Notes: a model not told the origin generated them from the letters alone. A stretch of 64,000 bases of DNA from Bryopsis sp. KO-2023 (GCA_030272585.1 BSYQ01000009.1:4836001-4900000); one strand, 5' to 3'; shown: positions 49,120-62,600, counted from the first letter of the stretch. Made by a program: numbers and translations.

Positions 49120-50434
49120 AAACATACGAGGATGTTCCAAGGTTGCTTGCTTGAAAATGAGGGTTGATTCGATTTTTCAAAGGAAATGAAACGTCTGGTG
49201 TTATGATTTTGCTTCGCATAAGATTGGTCCTTCCTTTTTTTTGTTTCTTTTTTTCCTGATTAATTTCAGTGTTCAGTTTGCTCTGTGTTGAGCCAGTTCA
49301 AGTTGTTTTAGGTGGGGTCTATACTTCCAGAGATAATGCGGACAATTATTCTATGACAGGGGGAAGAAGGTTGATTTGTCTGTTTGTATGTATGAGAACG
49401 CGTAGTTGATAAGACGAGAAAAGATTTTTAAGGGTTTTTGACAGAGGAGTATAATGGTTTTTTGCAAAGATATACCAGAATCCATAAACCACAAAATTGA
49501 GCTGGGCACGTGCACATGGAACTCCTCAAGCACCCAGTAATTACTTGCTTATAAGCAATGAAATGTGATATCGACTCTTCTGTTCAATCAATCAATGGTT
49601 ACATGTCGTCACTCTGCTGCTATCGCAACCTTTTACCATAATACCAAACAATCACCCCATCAAAAATTAAGCTGGATCCATACGCCCTTCTGCAAGCAAC
49701 AAACCAACCTCCTTCCCAATAACTCAGCCTCCCTATCCCAACCCCAACACTTCCCTCCTGTGGTTATAGTCGTCCGTTCAACCGCACAAGGGGATGAGCT
49801 GCAAAGGTCCCCTTTTCTTTTCAATCTTCTTTATTTGAAGATATTTCACGTTCGTTGAATTTAGCTGAATCGACCTATGCATCTTTGCATTCTTGATGGT
49901 CTTAGTGTCTTTGTGGGTACACACAAAAGCCAATGGAATTTCAACATTAAAATACACATGTTCACATTTGATTTTTACTGATCCTTGTAATAGGAGAATA
50001 TTTCTCCTACACAATGTAATTGATGTTTGTTTGTTTGTTTGCAAAGGTCCCCTTGAGTCATGTAATGATTCAGTTTTGGCGTTAAGATCGCCCGCTGATC
50101 GTCTTGTGGTTCTTCAATCAATCAATCAATATTGTGGTTCTTCAAGAGAAACTGGCGGCGCCGCCAATCAATTTTGACTGGAAAGCAGTCCTGACTGGTT
50201 TCTTCAAAAGTACACCTTTCGAGGGCGTCGTGATGGGACTTCTCGACACTGTCGGCTTACCTCAAAAGCCCGCCTGTGTCCAGCATTTGATGATCAACGC
50301 GCTTAGGAAGGCGGGGTCACTGATCCGTGGCAGAATCACCAGCATGGGATGTTTAAATCAGCCAGTGTGTCGTTTTTGGAACAAGGGGGTTTGAGGTGGC
50401 TTTCAGCTGCTCCAAAGGTAATTTGTTTTAGGCC
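49120..50434. other. Spacer between the Ala-rich and fasciclin genes
   Basis: 1.3 kb with no supported exon. A GC-richer stretch at 50150-50400 has an open plus-strand frame without start or splice support and is probably the 5'UTR/promoter of the fasciclin gene. A GCAAAGGTCCCCTT motif occurs twice, near 49801 and 50041. Confidence 0.45.
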
Positions 50435-53044
50435 ATGCGTCGCTGGAGGCAGATCTTGTGGTTGGTGGCGATCGCCGTCAATTGCAATGGTAAGCATTCG
50501 TTTCGTTCGGACGAGTGAACTTTCTGGTTCGAGGGAACGATAAATCGATTGACGCTTGGATAGAGGGTCATCCAGTGCGATGGTGCTTGTTCAGGCGTGA
50601 GAGTTAGGAAGGAAATCCAGTTGTGGAAGCGATCAGCTGGGCATGGGCGTCACTTGAACCTTGTGAATTTCGACATCGATGGCGGCATGGGGTTGCACGG
50701 ATTTCCTGTATGGCTGACTGAGAGACTACGAAGTGTGTGTGTGTGTGCACATGGTTTTTCCCAACAAAAGCTTTCCTAAATCAAACCTGTTTGGGACATC
50801 TGTTTGTGTTTAAAAACAAAAACAAAAACAAAGGCTGCTGGCCACCTCAACACCAGTCACATTTTCATGCAAAGATCAATCAAGCAATCAACCAGTTGTA
50901 CAACCAGCCCCCAAATACAGAGCATGGATCTAACCTAATTGTCTGCAGGTGTGCTTGGTGAGTCCCCCACTAATCCTACTGGACCCCCCCCCAACGACCC
51001 CTCAGTGAATCTTCACCAAGTCGGAAATTTGGGCGAAACGAACTCCTACTCAGCTGAGATGGTTTTCGGGGAGCCGATGGAAGTGATGAGGGAAGCGTCT
51101 GATGGCAGCTTGATTTCCACACATGTCAGTGTTATTCAATCGGGCAATGAGCAAGGGCTGATAATCATTCCGGAGGAAGGAACGAAATCTGTGGAGTGCG
51201 ATGATCGGGCCCCCGAAGGAGCCACTTGCAGTGAACTGGTGAGGATGATTCAATTTCACGATAAAGATGTGGCAATTCTTTTCTTTTTTTTCTTTTTTTA
51301 TTGTTTTATTTTTATTTTTTCTGTTTTTCCAGGATATGTTTTTACTTCTGACGTATGTTTCTTTTTCTTCATCAATGCAGGAAGGTTTCGGTGGCTGTAC
51401 GATGCCAGTTATTCTTTCTAATGGTATTTGCCGCAAAACATGTGGAGAATGCAGTCCGCCACCGAAGTTGATAGATCCTTCTTCGAAAACCCCAGCTGTG
51501 GAGTTCAACGAGGAAAAAACCAGTGAGGAAATTTCGGGCGGTGATGTCAATCCCGACGTCAGCCATCATCCAGACGGGGGAAATGCCGGATCAAACCCCA
51601 CAAAAACAGGAGCCAGGGAGAAATCAGCCAAACCTGGAGCGCTGGGAAAAGGTGTGGAAAATGGGGAGGAGCAAGCCAACGAGAAGTCAGCACCAGCAGA
51701 GGGGGCCAATCATGAGGAGGGGGGTGCGCAAATCGATCCAATAAAACAGGACCAAGATTCAAAAGAAGCTAATGGTGTGGGTGACAACCTGAAAGTGATC
51801 GAGGTGACGCCTGTGGAGGAAAAGCCAGAAGAAGCAAAGTCCAGTAAAACAGAAGGGAAAGGAAAAAACCAGAGTGATATCGGTTCGAAGAACAAAGGGG
51901 GAAATGAGGGGCCAGCCTCCGACAGCTCCAGTGACACAGCAGAGGATAAATCCGAGAAAAATAGTGAGGTGCCAGCAAATGAGCAAGCCCTTATGTCTGA
52001 CACTGGCACCGGTGGGGAAACAGGGCTGGCGGATGAGTCTGACCCATCAGAGGAGTGTCGCAGCATAATGCAGATTTTGGATGACAGAGAGGACCTGAGT
52101 TTTATGTCCCAATTGTTCAAGGTGAGTGAGGTTTTTTGCTCCCCCCCCCTGATGGAAAAAATAGGCTTATCATGGATATAATATTTCAATATATGTATTT
52201 CATTTTATGAATTTCTTCAGAGAAGATAATAATAATAAATAATGAAAATAGAAGAAGAGGTACAGATAAGATGTACCAGCAGGACATAGACCTGAGTGTT
52301 GATTTGATTTTTTAGGCTACGCAGAACCCCCTTTTAAAGACTGTGGGGGATAGGTCCTTCATCGGTACCCTCTTTGCACCGACAAACGATGCTTTCGACA
52401 AAGCGTTGGGCGAGTTTGGCAGCACACGGGAAGCCTTTCTAACCAAAAACCCTGGATTGGTTGAAGTGGTAAGTTCGGCCCCCTTTTTATTCCCATCATA
52501 TGCTTTCCAATGAATGCATATTTCATCCATAATTGTCAGAATTTGGAGGATTCACTCACTGTAGTTTTTTTTTTCCGTCCATCTTTCTTTCGATGCATTA
52601 CAGATATCCTTCACAGTGAGTGGTGGAAGCCCCCAACGTTGAGTTGTAATTGAATTTCTTTTGTTGGAAGGCTGCAATACAATTAAAAACTACAGTGGAA
52701 AATCTTAATCATTTTTTTTTTATTGTTGCTACCCTCCATTTTGGTTGATTTCTTTACTGCAGGTGCTGGACGCCCATGTCGTACCTGGACTTCCCAGAAC
52801 TCAGCTTTCCGATGGCCAAGAATTCCCCACCGTGACGGCCCGTTTCGACATTTTCGTGAAATCGGATGGCAAAGGGGGTGTTCAGATTGTTTCCCAGGGG
52901 GACAGGGCTGCAAAAATATTAGGAGCCAATATCGAAGCTTGTGAATCGGTGGTCCATGTGATAGATAATGTTCTTTTCCCTCAACCTGAGGAGGTTGTCA
53001 AACAAATGGTTGAGGCAAAATCCAGTCGGCCAGCGGCAGGGTGA
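50435..53044 (+). CDS. Secreted fasciclin (FAS1) domain protein with Cys motif and charged linker (5 exons, 506 aa)
   Basis: Exons: 50435-50489, 50949-51238, 51381-52121, 52316-52468 and 52763-53044; phases 1, 0, 0, 0. Exon 1 is a compact signal peptide (MRRWRQILWLVAIAVNCNG). An N-terminal polar region follows, then a Cys cluster split by intron 2 (CSEL|EGFGGC... GICRKTCGEC). About 200 residues of Glu/Lys/Ser/Gly-rich low complexity separate this from a single C-terminal FAS1 domain. The FAS1 hallmark motifs are present: H1-like TLFAPTNDAFDKAL and H2-like VVHVIDNVLFP, with VVLDAHVVPG between. FAS1 domains mediate cell adhesion and occur in algal and plant cell-wall glycoproteins. There is no obvious GPI signal after the domain, since it ends in a polar tail (KSSRPAAG). 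It belongs to the secreted-gene run on this strand. Confidence 0.88.
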
Positions 53045-54371
53045 TCCTCCAAAGCACCATTAACGTTACAACTGTCCTTCACTGCTCATTTTTGCCATTA
53101 TATCAGAATTTAGCATCGTTTTCTTGTTGGTTTTGCTTTTTTTTTTCCCGTTCTGTGGACGGGATGATTCCAGAAAGATAATCTGTGTGGAGCGGGGGGG
53201 GGGGAGGGGGTTGTTTTTCCTGGTTAAGGGTTGCACGTGGCAAAAACGTGTTTTGTTTTTTTAATTGTCTTTTGATTTTTTTTTAATGGGGAAATGTCAT
53301 GATGAAAGTGCTTAGCTCTGTTTGTTTGGCAGGTTTTTTTTTTCCCATGTACAAAAAGTCTGACACCAGAATGGAAGACTCCATGATCGTTGCCAGCTAT
53401 CCTTTTTTTTTTTTTTTTAAACAGTTTTTCCCATTTCTGAAAATTTGGGTGGGACAAGGAAAAACTCAGTAGTGTAATGACTAAGGTAGAGCGATACGGT
53501 ACCTCGTACATTTTAAGGAAAGGCAGCTTGCTTTTTTGGCGTTCTGGGATGGTTTTTGTATTCCCCAAAATAGAAGCCATGGTAGAGCAGATGGTTTTTG
53601 AGTTTTGGGATTCAGTGGCATAATTTCTGTGGAGGGAAAACAAGAAAGCAAAACACACACACACAAGAAGGAGAAAGGCATTCTAATTTCACTGTTTTTG
53701 GTGATTTGCTGGCTTTTTATGTTGCGGGAACTACGGTAATGGTTAGTTGCAGAACAATGCAGTACACTGCAGTACACTACGGTACAATCCAGTACACCAG
53801 TGTACATTGCAGGACAGCACAAACAAGGACATTTTCTTGCAATATAGGATAATAATGTTAATGGATTGAGTCTTGATCGAATAAAATGACCATCCCTTGA
53901 ATGAACGATTTTGTTCCGAAGTCGTGTTTTTATTTTAAACCCTCTTTTTTCATTTTAGAATGAAATCGTGGTGTCCTTCTTATGATTTGGATTATGGTTA
54001 TGTTTTATGAGGGAAAACACAGGGAAAAAAAAAGAAATGCACCGATGTAAGAATCAGGGGTGGAAATTGTATGTAAAAAAAACCATTCTATGAACATTGA
54101 CCTGGACTCAGTGAACGCTCAAAAAAGCTCTAATTTTCTTTTCTATTTTTTTTTCTTTCTTGCTTTTTTTGAACATTCTGTTATTATGTTTGAAGTTGTG
54201 AGTGGGATGTCCTTATAATGTTGATTAAAAAAAATGCCTCAACCCCTCAAGAATTTTAAAAAAGATGCACTTTTTGAAGAAGGTAAAATAAAATAAAATT
54301 GAACTCGATTCTACAGTGCTGGAAAAGAAATGAACCTTTTTTTTGTGCTTTTGTTTTTCTGCATTTTTTTG
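53045..54371. other. Convergent 3' spacer with a GTACA-rich array
   Basis: Separates the fasciclin gene (+) and the roadblock gene (-). No coding exon. At 53749-53820 there is a loose array of GCAGTACACT / GGTACAATCC units, and (CA)n near 53653-53664. Confidence 0.5.
53749..53820. repeat. Imperfect tandem array of about 10-base GTACA units
   Basis: Seven or so units of the type GCAGTACACT, TACGGTACAA, CCAGTACACC and GTGTACATTG. Several units are self-complementary around GTAC. It lies between two convergent genes. Confidence 0.7.
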
Positions 54372-56121
54372 TTAATCGCTTCTTGCTGCTGGGTCTTGAA
54401 TTACAATCATGTTGAAGTCTGGATCTGAAAGGACAAAAAGAAAGGAAATGTCGTCATTTCACGGAACGGCTAGGTTGAAAATTTGAAGGGGATTTTTAGC
54501 ACCATATTTGTGTGTTTTGACACTTAAATTGACAGACAGCATGAATCGTTGGAGGATGTTCTTTTCTTTTCTTCCTTTCCTTTTTTTTTTAAACCAGAAA
54601 TAGTGTTTTTTTCCAGAGAAATTCCTTACGTGGTGCCACCATGATCTCGTATTGGTTTGACCGAATCCTGAGGAATTCCAAGTCATTCTGGAAAAAAACA
54701 CACAAAAAACCCCCGTTAAAACATCAAAAATTGGACATTTGTTCGTTTGTTTTTTCTCTGCGATATTTGATGGTGATGAAAACGTGATCAGCCATCTTAA
54801 AAGTCCATTCCTATTTTTCTTACAATAGGGCCTAAACAAATAAATGTGTGTGTGTGTGTGTGTGTCAGACTTTGAGGAGTTGTACTGGCTTTCCATGAGA
54901 AAAGCACTTCAGGTTTCTACTCCATTATATTTCTTCAGTCAATTGGCTGAAAACTTTGATTGGTTGGGGCATAGTTTGAAAATAAAATAAAACAGAGAGG
55001 CAGTCCGATACATGTATGCATATATGCAAAAAATCCCCCCCCCCTTTTAAATTGCGAGGCATTCTGTATCAATAAATGAACTTCAACCTGTGGGTCCAAA
55101 TCTCTGACTAAATGTCGAGCCATTTGTGAAAGATTGGGCATCAGCCCAGCAAATCGCTCTGTCTTTTCATCCTGGAGGGAAAAAAAAAGCACACACACAC
55201 CATCCCTCCGTGTTTTGTTTCGACACTGCAAATCCCTGCAGAATTCTATGCCTAAAACTTGAACTAATCCACAAACATATTCTGGGGAATGCATAATTGG
55301 TGTCGAGAAACAGGACCTCCATGGTTTTCACCTCACATCAAGAGTGGTTCTGATGACTGTCCCAGCCTTGTTGAGAATTATTATTCCGATCACGCCCTGG
55401 TTTTGGGGGGGGAAAACACAAAAAAAATAATAATGGCCCCAAGGCATCTATAAGGAGTAAGGAATCAGGAATGTGTATAACGAGTTGTACAATTTCTGTA
55501 TTACTCAAACTGGAGAGATCTTTTGCCTATTGATGAAGTATTGCATTCCATTCGCATCAAGTCATCTAAAGCAAAGCACGTAGTATTGTATATTGGAATG
55601 TATTAAGTTATATATAGATATATACATATGATATTCGGCTGTTCGTACATCCAGTTCATTGTCAAATTCAGGTTCCAATGGAAGATACCCATTTGTATAC
55701 ACCCCATGCGAGTCCTTGAATATTTTGACTAAACTAGCGAGATGTGTTTTCTAATTTATTTCAATCTAATTTATGTTTGTTTTTTTGTTTTTTGTTTTCA
55801 ACCTTCTCTTCTACACTTCGATTCATAAAGGGGTGCATCATCAATAACAGGAGGGTTTATTAAACAGAAGGGACATCCGTTCCAGTCTGACATCCGGCCG
55901 CCTTCTTGTTTACAGATGATAGGCACCTTGGCAATTATCTGTCCCATCACTACCAGGAGTGAATTGAACATCGATTGATTGAACAAATCAACATCCTGTT
56001 TGTTTACTCATAGATGGGGTTTCACCTTGTGGTGTTGGATTCTGTTGAGGGCAGCTTCGTTTTCGGACTGCAAGGGATTGAGAAAGTTGCAATTTGGTCA
56101 GCGCACGCACAAAATCGCCAT
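54372..56121 (-). CDS. Dynein light chain roadblock/LC7 type (6 exons, 103 aa)
   Basis: Roadblock light chains bind the intermediate chains of cytoplasmic and axonemal dynein. Exons: 56121-56107 (tentative first exon, MAILC), 56067-56026, 55396-55337, 55171-55088, 54687-54630 and 54424-54372; phases agree throughout. The joined protein contains EAALNRIQHHKGVIGIIILN, RTTLD, ARHLVRDLDPQNDLEFLRIR, EIMVAP and MIVIQDP, all hallmarks of the family in the right order and spacing. Length is the usual 96-105. The first exon is only 15 bases and rests on an ATG with a GTGCGC donor, so the true N-terminus may differ. Presence of this gene is compatible with a cilium-bearing organism but roadblock also serves cytoplasmic dynein. 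Confidence 0.93.
54846..54865. repeat. (TG)n microsatellite
   Basis: About ten GT units in an intergenic/intron position within the roadblock gene span. Confidence 0.9.
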
Positions 56122-56638
56122 CAGTTCAACGATGAATTCATCCGTTCACTCGGTTGAGAAAAATACTCGCCATATTTTTGAATGCAAATTCCCAAAAAGT
56201 TTTTTTAGAGGTTAGCCCTTGCAGTCTTTTTTCCAATACGATCGTGGAAACGATGTCGAGTCGACCCGCGATGCAAATCCGCGTCCTTTGCGATCGTCGT
56301 CAAGTCAAGACGATAACAGAAACTGGAATGTCCCATGACTGTCCAGCCGAAAATTGACAGAAACCACGCTTGGCTTTGCTATCTAACTTTTCCGATTTGT
56401 TTTGTTTTGGTTTTTTTTTGGGGGGGGGGTAGGGGCGGTTAACCACCATTCCTCCATCTTTTGCATAGCACCTAGCACCCCCGAATTCCACAGTGTAATT
56501 CCAGTCAATGACCTCTACAAATCCCCACCCCTCAGCAAAACAAAAAAGCCACGAAAAAAGAACAGAAAAGGGGCCACTCAATACCTACCATTCTAACAAG
56601 CGAACAATTTCCAACCTTAAAAAAAAACCAAAAAAAAA
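56122..56638. other. Spacer between roadblock and CPSF2 (both minus)
   Basis: 517 bases: promoter/5'UTR of the roadblock gene and 3'UTR of CPSF2. A poly-G tract lies near 56420. No coding exon. Confidence 0.5.
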
Positions 56639-59600
56639 CTAACAGATATGATACTGACCATACAACACAGCCCTAATTCTATAATACTCTTCGGAGACGG
56701 GCCCTTCCATGACAATATGCCCAGCGGATTGCACCCTGATTTGAACATCTTCATTACAAACCAAACTCCGTCCATGGAATTGAGCAACGATGCCGGCTTC
56801 CTCCAGGGCAGTCTTTACCCCCGAAAGTCGAACATCACCGATAAAAACCCCGCCCAAAGTTTCGGTGGCCGGCGTGTTGGGGGAGTCTCCATGCACCGCC
56901 AGCAACTGTGGAGGTTCCCCCTGAATGCACAACAAAAAAAACATCGATTTGAACCCCGTTATGGAATGAACCTCATATTATCGATTGTGGTAACATACGT
57001 AGTACCGCAGACAGGCTAATCTTTGCGTTGAACCAGTTTTTGCGGCCTGACTGACTCGCAAAAATTAGTCGAAGCAAAAGAAAACACACGCAATAGTTAA
57101 TGCGCAAAGAAAATACCCTATATACAGTAATACGTATATTAATACATATATCTTGATGTGGTATCCAGGGCAGTTCATGATTTTTTTCTTAAACGCTGCC
57201 CCTCTGAACTCTACCTCCTGGATTTCCCCCACTCTGCCTTCCACCCAAGCCAGTTGATATCCCTTGACATCCCTGAGGGTGATCCTTTGCATGATATCAT
57301 CCCCCAGGCCCAACCGGAAGGAATTCGTCCCAGACGAAACATCCACCGTTTCTCCGATCTCCGGGCAATACACCCTCTTCTGCATCCCACCCTACATGCA
57401 CAAAAACATCTAAAAACGAAAGAATTATGAATCCCAGCAACGCAACTCATCCTTACAAAACACAGAGGGGTTCGATTTGATTCTTCCAGCAGAGGCCTAA
57501 CGATTGCAGCAACGAGACGGTCCATTTCTCTGCACCGACCGCATATATCACCAGTTCTACCAGTTATTGGCCTACCAATTCTCGCTCGGCCATTTTCTTG
57601 AACGCCTGGGTGGTCTCAGCAGATCCATGCAGGATGATGAGGTGTCGGGGGGCCATTTCAGAAATCATGTGTTTCATGAACCTGCCGTTGGTTCGGCCGG
57701 AGAAATCAAACTTCCTGACTTGGGCCTTCAGCATGACTGACATATCGACCATCACAGTCTTGGTGGGCATCTCCTCTTCATGCACTTCTGGAGCCACCGG
57801 AATCAGCTCGGATTCCTCTGCGACCAAATTTTCCATATCAGTTCTCAGGACAAAATCGAATCCTACCCAGCAGCAGCTTCCTCAAAGCTTCCTTTTCTCT
57901 CTCTCTTAGTCATGGTTACGGCAGCTACTAGTCAGTCAGAGGCACACGTCTGTTTTATGTTTCATCTTTTCCCTCAAGCACAGTTTGAATAGCTGGTTTA
58001 CTATCCAAAACCCCTCCTGGAATTAGAACAAGAGGCGATACCATGCTGCATATCGTCTGGTTGAGTCAGACATTGTATCGTTGGTTGAGTCAGACATGCA
58101 TCGTTGGTTGAGTCAGACATTGCATCGTTGCTTTTCAACCTACCATCCTCGGCCTCGGTCACGAAGAAATCTTTAGGATCGAAGAATTCACCATAGTCAT
58201 CCCATTCGACGTAATCGTCCTCCGAAGGAAACATCGGAGCAACCACCCCCTGAAACCCAAACCATCAATCCATCAATCCATCAGTCACATAGACATGCAT
58301 GCATCCAGCCGTACCGATGATGGGACCGTTCAGGGTTTTGGGTTAAATGAAACGGAATCAATGGACTGGAGAGGAGTTCATTCTGAACATTTCACGATCA
58401 GAACATCCGAATGTGACAGGTCATTTTATTACAATTTGAAAATGTATCGAAATAATTGAAATTTGGATTTGAAATTTGAGATGCAAAACTACCTCGGGGA
58501 CATCGAATCCATCGATGAGGACGTCGGCTCTGGCCCAATTTCCAGGTTGTGCAACTTCTTTTCCAAGCATCTGCACGACAGCCCCTGAGCGCTGTCTGAC
58601 CAATCGGCTGATGCTCGAGCAGCTGGTCCTCAAGGGCTGGTCAAAACTTGGGGAAGTATCCAATTCGATTTCCTCACCGTAAACTTCTTCCCTGGTGGCC
58701 TCCCCCTCGACTGCATCTGCTGAACAAGCCCCCACAGCGATCAAAAAAACTCAGTTGGAAGGAAAGGGAAAAATTCGTCGGTGTATACAATCAGCCATAT
58801 GAGGCGAACGATTTTTTCAGCTTTACACAGCGACTGATTCCACTCCACTGTCCAGAACTCGAACGAACAGCTACTGAAAAAAAATGACAATGTCAGCTTC
58901 CTCCCGGCTTTCCCTAAGCTTCACCCCGGCTTCTCCCCCCCCAAAAAAATAAAAATAAAAAAAATCACTGTTGCCGATGGTCTCACACCTCGATTCGTTT
59001 TTTCAGGGTCGTCAACCCTCCTGCATTTTCTGTTGTGTTTTTTCTCAAACTCCTCCAGCTCTTCCCCTTCCAAATCCACCCTTCTTGCCAGTTTGATTCT
59101 CAACTGCAATCCATCGTCACTGGTTTTCCGTTTTCGATGCTGTTCAATCTCATGAGCCAGCGTTCCCTCCTGCACAACGCACATACGAGCGATAAAACAA
59201 CAGAATAACGAAAAAGCCCATCTTTATTCAATGGTTTCAGATATAATTTCTGGCTAATAACCCCACCAAAAATAGCAAATTGAGATTGAAATAAACACGA
59301 AACTTTATCCGACGACATGAAAGCGTCAAGAATCGTAGAACAGCCGGATAAGTACCCCCAAATTTTAAAATGAAATTGTGAATTACCTGCACATGGTCCA
59401 TAAGGATGATCAAGTTTTTTGCATCCCCTGCCCATTGGACCAGCAGTTCGCTCGACATTCCACATTCCATGGAGTTCATTGATGCCAAAACGACCTTGGG
59501 TTGACTGGGCAAATTCGCCACCTCCTCACAGCTGTGACAGACTTGCAAATATCTGGTGCCAGGCAAAAGAAAACACTAAAAGATTCAACATTTATTTTTT

Positions 59601-62600
59601 TCAGCAGAAAAGTTTTTACCAAGAAAATCTTGATTTTTCTACAAATCCGTGGAGCGTTTCATTCCACTATAGTTAAAGAAAAAGTGTTTTTGCATCAGAC
59701 TTGACCTCCTTATTGTAGGATCAGGGAAAAGACGAGAAAAAAATGAGCGTAGATTTCGACAGTGTTTTTTTCTTAAAGTATGGTCCAGTGCAAAAAAATA
59801 ACTTTGATTTTAAAATATAGAAAAGCACGAAAATGATATTCTGCGCTGTGTCAGCAATTTTTTTTTTTTTAATTGTAGGAATTCTAGGCTGACCATAATT
59901 CTGGATGTCTACAGTGGTGTTTTCATTCGCAGTATTAGAAATGATGTTCAGCATCAATTACGGCCTGAAGTATTTACCGAACCCACAATAGAAGGGGCAA
60001 AAAAGATAACAATATCGATTATGCCCTTTGCAAATGTAAAAAAAATGAGCTGAAAAACGAACGTTTTTTACTTCTGTCTACATCGCACTAATTGGGGAAG
60101 TAAAACTCTTCCACCCCCCCACTTTTCGACACAATTCAGCAACTTCTTGGGAAGGAAATGTATTACAGAAAACGATTCTGACAATTTCACATTCAGGGCA
60201 ACCACCACCACCCCGTCTATAGAATCAAAAAATAGCACCAACCATGTGGATGTTTTCCAAAAAAAATGACAAAAAAAAAGATATTGAGTGAACCTGCATT
60301 GGAAGGGGTTGTCACGATCCCTTTCGAAAGCTTCCGTCACGGCATCGTTCATCCACTCCAATTGGCTTTTGGCGAATTCCATTGTGCTGTATGCTACCGT
60401 GCTTAGTAATGCCAAAGGATATGCAATCCTTCACGAAAACGACACCATGGGTCAGTTTTGTGGATCTATTTTTGGACGCAATTGGGGGGAAAAAAATATG
60501 AAAAAGAAGGGAAGTGAGACCTCAGCTTGCCTATGTTTGCTCCAATATTCTTCCAGTAAAATTATGAGTTCCAAAACTCGTCCAGCTGTGTCGGTTGGAA
60601 TCAGAACATTACCCCCATCACGCAGAGTCGACATAATTGATTCTACAAACACACACACACACACAAAAAAAAAGGAAAAAAATCAGTTAGGTTCTGGAAC
60701 ATATAAAGCACAGTTTCGATATGCATCTATTTCCATACAGAAAAAGATGAAAAAAAAAATTGTTACACATGTGGAGTGGAAGCTGATGAGCTTTGGAAAT
60801 CAAAATCGGCCGCTGAAAAATAAAAAAAATAAAAAAATCCATGAAAAAAATTGCATCAATAGTCATTGATCACAATTTCCGAGCAACGCATGTGTTCACA
60901 AAAAAAAACCAAAACACACATCAAAATACAAAAAAAAAGAAAAAACTAGACTGAAAACACCAACACAAGAACGACCGAACCAAAAAGAAACATATAATCT
61001 CCCCCCCCCCCAAAAAAAAAAAAACAACGAAAAGAAACGAAACGAAAAGAAAAAATTAAGAAAATTAAATATCATCCCCGTTTGTATATATTTTGGGTTG
61101 AAATATTTCCACTCACTCAAAAACGTTCTGTCTCGTTTGTTGAAATCACACAATGGGTTGTCGAAGTCACTGCAATGCGTTATCAAAACTGCTGGCCTCG
61201 ATAACGAGGAGTGCAGCTTCACTGCGCCCAAGTGCCTAGGGTTGTGAAAAAAAACAAAAAACACAGGACAAAAGCCTGTCATATCTTCAAAATAAAAGTA
61301 AAAAATTCAGTATTTTACCAAATGCAGAAAGATGAGTTCTTGGTGCCTGACCCACTTTCAGCGACTTTCCACTTTTTTCTTATTTTTAAATTGACATTAG
61401 ACAATTAGAATTAAAACCCAAAACAAAAGGAAGAAGGGGGACTGGATGTCGAGATGCAAACGAACAGTTTCTTTGAATTCAAAAAGGTTTAAACACCACT
61501 TTTTGAACTGACAAAAAAATGCGCAGCTGGTCCAGCAGAGTGAAATCCCTTGCCTTTTCTGATTTTTTTTTGCTTTCTTTTATCAGCAGTGTGATGAGTA
61601 GCCAAAAACACACACACACACACAAAAAAAAACACGCACCTTTCTTTTCGATGATTGTAATCCACTGCATACACGATATCTTGTTCACTCTTATTGATTT
61701 GCCAAACGGTTCCTCCAACCAAATGGCCAGCTGAATGGGCAGTCAACGTGACTCCAAAATCTGAACCCACCAAAAAGCTGTGAATTATTTATCGTCAATA
61801 ACCGGCCAAAGCCAAACGTTACATGACTAATTCGAAGGAGAACAATTAATCCGGTGACTAATTCTACTCACCTGAGACGAAATGCTCTTCGTTGTATTTC
61901 AGCGCGTTTATTTTTGAAAACGCTGTGTCGATTTCGTCCAAGGTGAATGCATCGAACTCGCTGTGACCCTGAAGGGCAAAAAAAAAAAAATCAATTCTTC
62001 ATGGACGGACAGCAATAAAATTACTAAAAGAAATTATTAATGATAATTATTGGCAATTTACCTGTCAGTCACAAATATCCATAACGAAACGCTCATGCAG
62101 ATGAGTAATATGTTGATTAACAAGTCCCATCACTCCAACACACATAAAAACTCACTCCCACAATTTCACAAATTATAATGACGACGACCCGCTACCAAGA
62201 AAAACGGCTCAAGAATGAAGTAGAAAGTACGTATCGTTTTTTTTTTTTTTTCTCACCTTGCGCGAGAGGCAGTGATCGTACAAAAACATTTGGCCCATTT
62301 TTACGACGGGCAGGGTTGCAAATATTTTTGCCTTCATGCCAAATTTGTTCATTGCGTATGGAATTCCCCCCAAATGCTGAGGGTCGGGATGCGATAACAA
62401 AACCACATCAATCGTACTCGCTATCCTACCCCAAAAAAGAAACACTCAACCAAAAATTGAAAAAAAAAATGCAAAAAGAACAAAGTATTCACACATAGTT
62501 ATCACTCCATTCCAGCTGCATTCAAACCAGAGGATATTTTTTGAAAATTGAAACTAGTTTCTTACACAAGGCCAAAAGGCTGAGTGCAACCCGTTCACGA

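Noticed and set aside
50150-50395. Open plus-strand frame (KSTPFEGVVMGLLDTVG...) as a separate exon
   Set aside because: No start codon, no in-phase donor into the fasciclin gene, and the signal-peptide exon at 50435 gives a complete start by itself.
50597-50779. Plus-strand frame (RVRKEIQLWKRSAGHGRHLN...) as an extra exon of the fasciclin gene
   Set aside because: Acceptor and phase are possible on the left, but no donor is found before the (TG)n tract, and direct splicing 50489 to 50949 is in phase and gives a normal signal-peptide cleavage region.
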